From Hyposmocoma kahamanoa (lineage: Eukaryota > Arthropoda > Insecta > Lepidoptera > Cosmopterigidae), in the NCBI RefSeq assembly GCF_003589595.1, contig NW_020653945.1:2623382-2687381 (forward strand): a stretch of DNA of 64,000 bases, in the 5' to 3' direction. Below the pieces are notes generated by a model, which worked only from the letters and a program-made list of their open reading frames with translations, did no database searches and was not told where the DNA came from. The position numbers and the translations under genes were made by a program. Within the stretch, counting starts at the first letter, position 1. Each line of letters begins with the position of its first letter. Below are positions 57,723 through 64,000 of the stretch, piece after piece.

Positions 57723-57939
57723 ATTTTTTGTGTTGTTTTTAGAAGTTAAATAACTTCTAGAATAAAGTTCGAAATGTATGAAGTAACAAAAGAATTTGAC
57801 TTATGTGCTTTAGCCAGTAGATGTATTCATTTAAATGAATGATGTTGGCTTTAGTCCGCCGACCCTAGAATTAAAACTCCATAAACTTGTTATTAATAAT
57901 GATAGAAAAATCGAATAGACACAGAAAAATTCCTTTGAT

Positions 57940-58075
57940 ACGGCTGTTTTCGAACCAGCGCCTGTTTGCCAGATCGGGGTTAACCGCCCTCCCAACTGAG
58001 ATACGAAACGAATCAGCAGACTTCACGAATTTCTCTATATGCTTGTTGCCGATATCTGTTTTTATACAAGGCATT
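57940..58075 (-). mobile_element. tRNA-derived SINE variant, antisense
   Basis: On the minus strand: A box tatctcagttgggagggc and B box ggttcgaaaacag, with a tail ending ctattcgatttttctatca. Head and tail are like those at 15960 but the tRNA part differs. Confidence 0.6.
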
Positions 58076-58519
58076 TCATCATGTTATATATAATACAATA
58101 TCATTGTATTCAATAAAATATTAAACTTCCATAGCATTTTAAACAATGTAAGGTATCATAAATAACGTGAAGGGAACCTATCTGGGTCGGCCTATTGAAC
58201 GGACACCAGTTGGTTACATCTAGTGTCCCTGGAAGCGGACCTGCGTGTACTCCAAACCAAATATTGGTGAGAGACAGCGCAGGGTTTGTTTCGAAGACTG
58301 AGACACTATGTGTCGTGTAAGTCATATTGTAACACCTACAACTACGATGGTGCCAATTTTGTGCCTTTACATTACAATACATATAACATAAAGTTACATC
58401 ACTAAATACGAGGAAATACTTTTTCACACTTGCGATTTATATGCAATCGCCTATAGATCTCAAGTGTAGCGATGCAATCGCATGTTTATTGTCGTGCTTA
58501 AAATCGCGCGCGTGTGTAA

Positions 58520-59287
58520 AGGCCCATTTAGATGGAGAGAGTTTCTCGTGACGAAAATACAACTATCGAAAGAATATAAAAAACTTTCCTCGTCTAAACA
58601 TTCGCGATTATCGACCGTCCACGAGAGCGATAATCGCCTCGCCTTTGAATATTGAACGTCTCCGTGTAAACAGGACTTGAAAGCAAAAATTGTATTTCGA
58701 GTTTGTACCAGCCAGTCGCTAACAGGAGTGCAGTGCGCGAGGGTGTTTTGATTATCACTGCTTTTGTAAGACAAGAATTAATGAAATGAGAATGAAAATA
58801 AATGTTGGGTTAAGAAATGTTACAAATTTTTTTTTAAAATACAAAAAATATATATATTTCTATACAGTGCAATGAACTTAATATTGTCAGCAGTTCCAAA
58901 TTTGAATGATTTTTGCGTCATTTTGGTATATCCATAGTCAATAACGCAGTAATCACTGAACTCGAATGGCAATTCTCGCATTCAAAACGAAACGATTTGT
59001 ACGATTATCGTATGAACTTGAAAAAATGTCACACGAGATCAAGTTTAGACAAGTCGAAAACTCGTAAGCAACAATCTCCTTCCTACATATTTCTCAGTGT
59101 AAACAGTCGAGGAGGCGAGTAAGTTGCTTGCGAATGTCGTATGACATAATGGTAGGCGAGATTTTAGTTCTTGCCTGAATGTAAACATTATAATACGATA
59201 ATCTTATGCCGATTATTGCTTGCTATAATCGTGTACGATTTTTTGTCACGAAGCGTGCGATAAACTCTCTCGATCTAAATGGGGCCT
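58520..59287. mobile_element. PIF/Harbinger-like MITE, TAA target site
   Basis: Ends aggcccatttagatggagag and the inverse of ctctcgatctaaatggggcct. 768 bases flanked by TAA on both sides. No transposase. Superfamily judged from the 3-base TWA target only. Confidence 0.65.
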
Positions 59288-59699
59288 TAAATGTAGACGA
59301 TTAGCGAATGCATTGCGTTTGCATCGTTGCTAAAAATCGCCTTGTGTAACCGCTCTGAGATTTGAGAGATATCAGAACGTATATCCACGATGTTGCCATT
59401 TTGCCCTTTTCTTATTAATAACGAAAGTACCGTTGCAAAAACTTGAAATCAATTTAAGTTAGTAGCAATAACCCGTAGACTAGACAATACCTCCGTTTAA
59501 AGTACTCGAATCCTTGTATGGTTTGTTCTACATCTTTGATGTGTAACTAGCAACAACTTTACGGTAGTCTAATTAGAAGTATTATAATTGTAAGTAATAA
59601 TTATAACTATTATTTATTTATTTAAAAAACGACCTTAAAATTTTGCTTATTTGCTTTTGCTGTGTTCGTTGCCGCGAACTTCTCAACGACAATTGAAAC

Positions 59700-60357
59700 A
59701 CAACTAATACAGTATTATCTCAAAAATTGCGTTATATTATATTTTATCTGAAAATTTAGAGGGAGCATGCCAAAAAAGTTTTGACGTTGACTCCGCCCAA
59801 ATTTGTGAAACAAATATATGCCTGAAGATCGCGTGACAAGCGACAGGAGATGTTGAATTTTGCGCATTAAAAGGTACCAAATTCGTTTTAGCGGAATAAC
59901 TCTAAAACTAAAGCGATTAAAAAAAATTCGTAGTGACAGTTCTCGATCATGCGTAAATATAATTAATTATCTAATTTTTGTCCTAATAACCTGTACCATT
60001 TCGAGGATGAATCGAAAAAATGTGAGAATTAGAGGTCATTTCGTGATTTTTATCTATCGAGGAAACTTTATTGTTTTATGTTTCTGATTAGTGTCTATGC
60101 TTGAATATATCGTGTAGTTACTCATACAATATTTTATTTTTAACTTTAAAGTGGATATACCCCTCTAAAATGAAATCGAAGATTAGGAATTTTTCCTCTG
60201 CTCCCTCTTAATAATTTACCTCCAAAATTTCGCTTTATGACACTTCGTCATTCTTAAACGATTTAATTTCAAAGTGACAACACTGTCGCTTTGAAACGAA
60301 ATGGGTAATATTAATATAACTTAAACCTATTTTGAGATAATACTATGTTAGTTGTCA
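59700..60357. mobile_element. MITE with ACAACTAAYACAGTATTATCTC ends
   Basis: acaactaatacagtattatc at the left and the inverse gataatactatgttagttgt at the right. Further inward, gagggagc and gctccctc also face each other. 658 bases; target duplication unclear. Confidence 0.6.
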
Positions 60358-61384
60358 AAACAAATTCGTGTCTAGTATTCAAAATTTGTTAATGGAAAGT
60401 GGGTGAAATTGTAAAACACCCTTATGATGGTCCATCTTGATGGCCCATCGTGTAGAGGACGAAGTGGCGTAGTGGCAGCCACGATGGCCTGTGATGGCGC
60501 GTGATTGCTTTGTTGTTGGTTTTCCGGGCGCACATCAAAAAATAGTGGCGCGTAGATTGGCGCGCTATCCAAACGGTGGCCCATTATTCAGTTTTATTAA
60601 AAAAAATTACAAACCTTGTTCTGTTACGGTGGAACGTCAGCCACCACCATCTTTTTAATAACTTGTTTTGTTTTTAATAACTTGGTTTTATTTTAATGTT
60701 TTTAACACCAGAAGGTGCACGTATATATAATATTTGTACGTAGTAAATAAATGAATTGCCGCCGCTGCAATTGACTCCACGTCCATCTTCGCGCTCGACT
60801 ATCCGATGTGGATGACGCCACGACAATGGCGGCCTCTACGTGCCATCGCAATGGCCATCGTGTAGAGGGGCATTGGAGGTAGAATATTTTATTCGTATTG
60901 AAATGTCCATATAACACGATTTTCACGGGCTTGCCTAAAATTTGCCACGTATTATCAAAAAACATTATAATTATTATAAATATTTTAAATTAAGTAACTA
61001 CATTTTATGTGAACAATAGGTTAAACAGTGAAATTAAGTGCACTCGTACCATGTGTGCTTTATAACTTGTGTTTAAGTGTCGCCAAGGCGCTATTTTTTC
61101 TTAAGGTAGATGTTTCTTGTTTTGCTCCGGCTGTACTAACGACATTTTTCACGCCTCGCTTCTTTTCACTAATGAGTTACGAACTTCCTCCTTTTTTGAC
61201 ATCGGTTAAAAGTAGAACTGTTTTGTATTGGTTTCTTCTTTTTATCTATCATTCCGGAATTTCAGACATTATTTGCAGGTATCATCCACTCTAATATGTA
61301 TTGGTTGCAGTTTAGGTACAAATTCCAATACAAAACCCGACCCAATACAAAGATTTGCAAACAAACAAATTGAAAAACTCGTAT
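60358..61384. other. Unassigned stretch with ATGG-rich segment
   Basis: 60425-60870 has ggcccatcgtgtagagg and ggccatcgtgtagagggg, about 410 bases apart, with GC-rich words between; perhaps a small element. 61175-61210 (cgaacttcctccttttttga, then catcggttaaaag) is the end of the repeat at 35060. No gene. Confidence 0.35.
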
Positions 61385-61480
61385 GATCGCCTGATTCGGT
61401 CCGTAGGTCAGTCGGTACAAGCGTTAACCTCGGTGTGGTAACAGACGCTGGTTCCAGCCAGGAATTACTCTTTGTACGTT
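61385..61480 (+). mobile_element. Degenerate SINE head
   Basis: ccgtaggtcagtcggtacaa (A-box-like) and gctggttccagcc (damaged B box), followed by ttgtacgttcgatcgtg, a decayed tail. Confidence 0.45.
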
Positions 61481-62523
61481 CGATCGTGATATCGAATATT
61501 CAATAAAATTTTACGAATATTAACCAACTGTTGGGTTTTTGCTTCGGACTCAACATATTCTTCTTATCTCTGGTAATCATCAATATTACGAGGCGTTATC
61601 ATAAACGTTATCGGAGATTCAAAAACAGAATAGCGGGGAACTTACAAAGCCACTATTTGAAAAATATTGAAAATATAATTATAGATCCAATGTACTTTTA
61701 ATAGTAGCGCTTTAATTTCTAATGTCAGTTGAATTCGAGTCGACTTTACCGCCTTTGTAAAAAAGCGAGCGCAAGTGTCTTAACGTAGAACCATTTAATT
61801 ACTACGCTTATTGCCTATGCGACTTACAACAACCCGCGCGAGTAATAAAAGTGCCATTATTAAATGAGTAGTACATTTTTGCAATCTAGTTGCATAACAA
61901 GTGTCTTAATTAATTAATGATTTTTTTTCAATAAAAACACCTAATTTATTAGATAATAAATAAAAACAATTTACTAACAAAGAATTAACAACTAACACCA
62001 AAGTCACATCAAAAGTGCATAATAATAATTTCTCTTTGGCAAACAATATAATAAGCCCAAATCTAATTAAACATAATTTATTCACAAGCTTTCTTAAGAA
62101 ATCACCACTATCATTAAAAGAGACCCGTGTCTAGTAGTGGGAAGTTCATGGTTTGATGCAGTGCGTACTGCATCTCGAGTGCGAAAAATTTTACTATAAC
62201 TTTAACTTTGGTCAATTCGAAAAAATAGGAAAAAATTATTTTAATTTTTTTTTATTTGCTTTTGAAAGTGTAAAATCGACTCGACTCGAATCGAGTGCAA
62301 ATAAATCAGTGCCTAATTAGGTTCGAATCACAAAGGTTCTTATCGAACTAATTTAATAAACTTACATATTTATGATTTAAAAAAGTGTCTATAGACATTG
62401 TAAATGAAAGTATGTTTTCGGATCTAATTCGCGTATATTTTCTTTATTCCCAGTAGTTCCACGTAGAACAATTGGACGTAGTGAAGCAAAAAATATCCAA
62501 CCCACAAAATTATCAAAAAATTT
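61481..62523. other. Unassigned intergenic stretch
   Basis: AT-rich. A short palindromic cluster atcgactcgactcgaatcga is at 62275. No gene or repeat placed. Confidence 0.35.
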
Positions 62524-62531
62524 GTTATATG

Positions 62532-62903
62532 CTTAGAATAACAACGCATAGAAACCTAGTCCGCACACGCTAAGTGAGGCAAATTGAAGCGCTCCAAAGG
62601 GCCTACACGAGCGGGCGGGCCGTTAGTGCTCAAGGTCAACATGCACCGCGAACAGCTCAAGAATTTTAGCTAAAAATGACGAAATGTGCGGTAAATGAGT
62701 GTAACAATACGTCCGACAAACATAAAATAATACTAACATCACATTCCACAAGGAAGTAACGCGTTTCAACTTGTATATTTATATAAATATTCACTAAAAC
62801 CGAAAATTAACCTACTACTAAAACTAGCCTACATTTGATTTTTGCCTTACTTGTGACAGTTCATTTGATATGAAACTATCATTCTATGCGTTATTATTCT
62901 AAG
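62532..62903 (+). mobile_element. Internally deleted P-like element with 8-bp target duplication
   Basis: Inverted ends cttagaataacaacgcatag and the inverse of the right end (cttagaataataacgcatag), 21 bases with one mismatch. gttatatg flanks both ends (62524-62531, 62904-62911). 372 bases containing the start of a THAP-like reading frame. THAP plus 8-base duplication points to the P superfamily. Confidence 0.7.
62676..62759 (+). pseudogene. THAP-like zinc finger start (P-like transposase remnant)
   Basis: 27 codons: MTKCAVNECNNTSDKHKIIL then a stop soon after. The CxxxxC at the very N-terminus is the usual start of THAP domains (M-x-x-C-x(4)-C-x-N). In the +1 frame FHKEVTRF follows, like the FHKFP stretch of THAP, so one frame shift separates them. 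The rest of the protein is deleted. Confidence 0.5.
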
Positions 62904-62911
62904 GTTATATG

Positions 62912-63949
62912 TACCAAACGGTTCATAAAGTCTAACCTCTTCAAATACATGTCTTCAACTGTTATTTTGTAATAAATAAATATTAGACAATATCACATAC
63001 GTTGCTCTGATCCCAAAGTACGTAGCTAAAGCACTTGTGTTATGAAAATCGGAAACAACGACGGTACCGCAAAAAAGCAGAAACGACACTAAGTATATAG
63101 AAAAGTTAGTTTTTTACATTGGCCCGGACGGAGTTCGAACCCGGGGCCTCTGAGATGGCGACACCATGAAAACAGGTGTTTAAAAAATTTATTTAAAAAT
63201 TTAAATCCGAAAAATAGTTTCTTCTCCAATGTGTAGCAAGACAGTTTTTTGAAAAGAAAATTATAATCTAGTTATATAATACATGATGCACAAGATTAGT
63301 TACTCGTTGGTGTTAAAAAAAGATTTTTGCAATCACTTGAATTTCTGAAGAAAAAACGTTTAAAATGTTTAAAAAAAAGATGAGCGGGTAGAACACAAAA
63401 CATTCTCTCTTAACTTGACAATATACTTATGACAATGTTTTTTAACAATAAGTACGCTTGCCATTTGAGCGTTTTAATTTAAAAACTTAGTTCCGATTGA
63501 CTAGTTACCAACTAGATAGTGAATTTAAAAACAGATATGTCACTAATTGTGAGATACTTTAATTATTCCTATTACAAATTACGTTTTCATAAAGAACAGC
63601 GTTCAATATGATATCTTTGCAGAAGCATTTTTGCTTCGTTGAAATTTAGATTATATATTATTAACTAAATATCGTTTTCAAGATAATAATAGATACAATT
63701 TCTTAGCACACTTTAATAAGGCCTCTAGGCATCTTACACAAAACGTACTTGTAATATTTGCGTAGTACTGGAGCGGGCCTTATTCCCATAGGTGTCTTTC
63801 CTTCGACGAATAATTCTTAATTTAATAGTAAATACATCGCTTTACTGTTAGGGCCAATTACTTTCAAAGCGCCCGCTTATGTTCACTCTTTCATTACAGC
63901 ACAGTTAAACGTGCGAGAAAGAGAAAACACGAGTACATTAAATATCTAT

Positions 63950-63950
<1 letters not shown>
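62912..63950. other. Right end of window, mostly unassigned
   Basis: 63118-63175 has an inverse B box (ggagttcgaacccgg), a SINE scrap. 63200-63240 recalls the aaatagtttc motif at 8440. No gene. Confidence 0.35.

Positions 63951-64000
<50 letters not shown>
63951..64000. repeat. (GA)n microsatellite at the window edge
   Basis: About 24 GA units running to the last base; the right end is cut by the window. Confidence 0.95.

Overview
The window is AT-rich, intron-rich animal DNA, most probably from a moth or butterfly. The evidence is one long conserved gene with short exons, a Mag-type Ty3/gypsy element with very short LTRs (Mag was first described in Bombyx), a cecropia-type mariner, tRNA-derived SINEs and many small inverted-repeat elements. 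No bacterial or organellar features are present.

One host gene fills the left 46-49 kb on the + strand: the insect orthologue of GAPVD1 (GAPex-5/RAP6), a RasGAP plus VPS9-domain protein of Rab5 and endosome traffic. I could place 28 consecutive coding exons (264-45668) whose splice phases all agree. They give 1484 residues plus a stop. The amino-terminal exons lie left of position 1. Exons 1-5 carry the RasGAP module, exons 6-21 a long serine-rich linker, exons 22-24 a helical region with basic and His-rich stretches, and exons 25-28 the VPS9 domain. A perfect donor 18 bases after the stop suggests a 3'UTR intron ending at a terminal exon near 48835, with a poly(A) signal at 48949.

The introns are packed with mobile DNA. 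The largest nest is in intron 22: a Tc1-type DD34E element (28161-34270) broken by a 4.5-kb Mag-like LTR retrotransposon (29127-33652) with identical 94-bp LTRs and a 5-bp target duplication. Intron 23 holds a 5'-inverted LINE (36661-37409) with an 11-bp target duplication, a textbook twin-priming product. Intron 25 holds a full-length mariner with an uninterrupted 339-residue transposase (39336-40618). Several MITE families can be delimited exactly by 8-bp, TA or TAA/TTA target duplications, and some are nested in others.

Right of about 49 kb I find no convincing coding exon. The region holds SINEs, MITEs, an internally deleted P-like element with a THAP-like start (62532-62903) and one well-spaced TATA plus initiator pair (50695-50729) that could start a gene lying further right. 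The most notable signals for follow-up are the P-like element, the four-copy CATTGAC MITE family with 8-bp duplications, the inverted LINE, the intact mariner and the G-rich/C-rich hAT-like element in the last large intron of the host gene.
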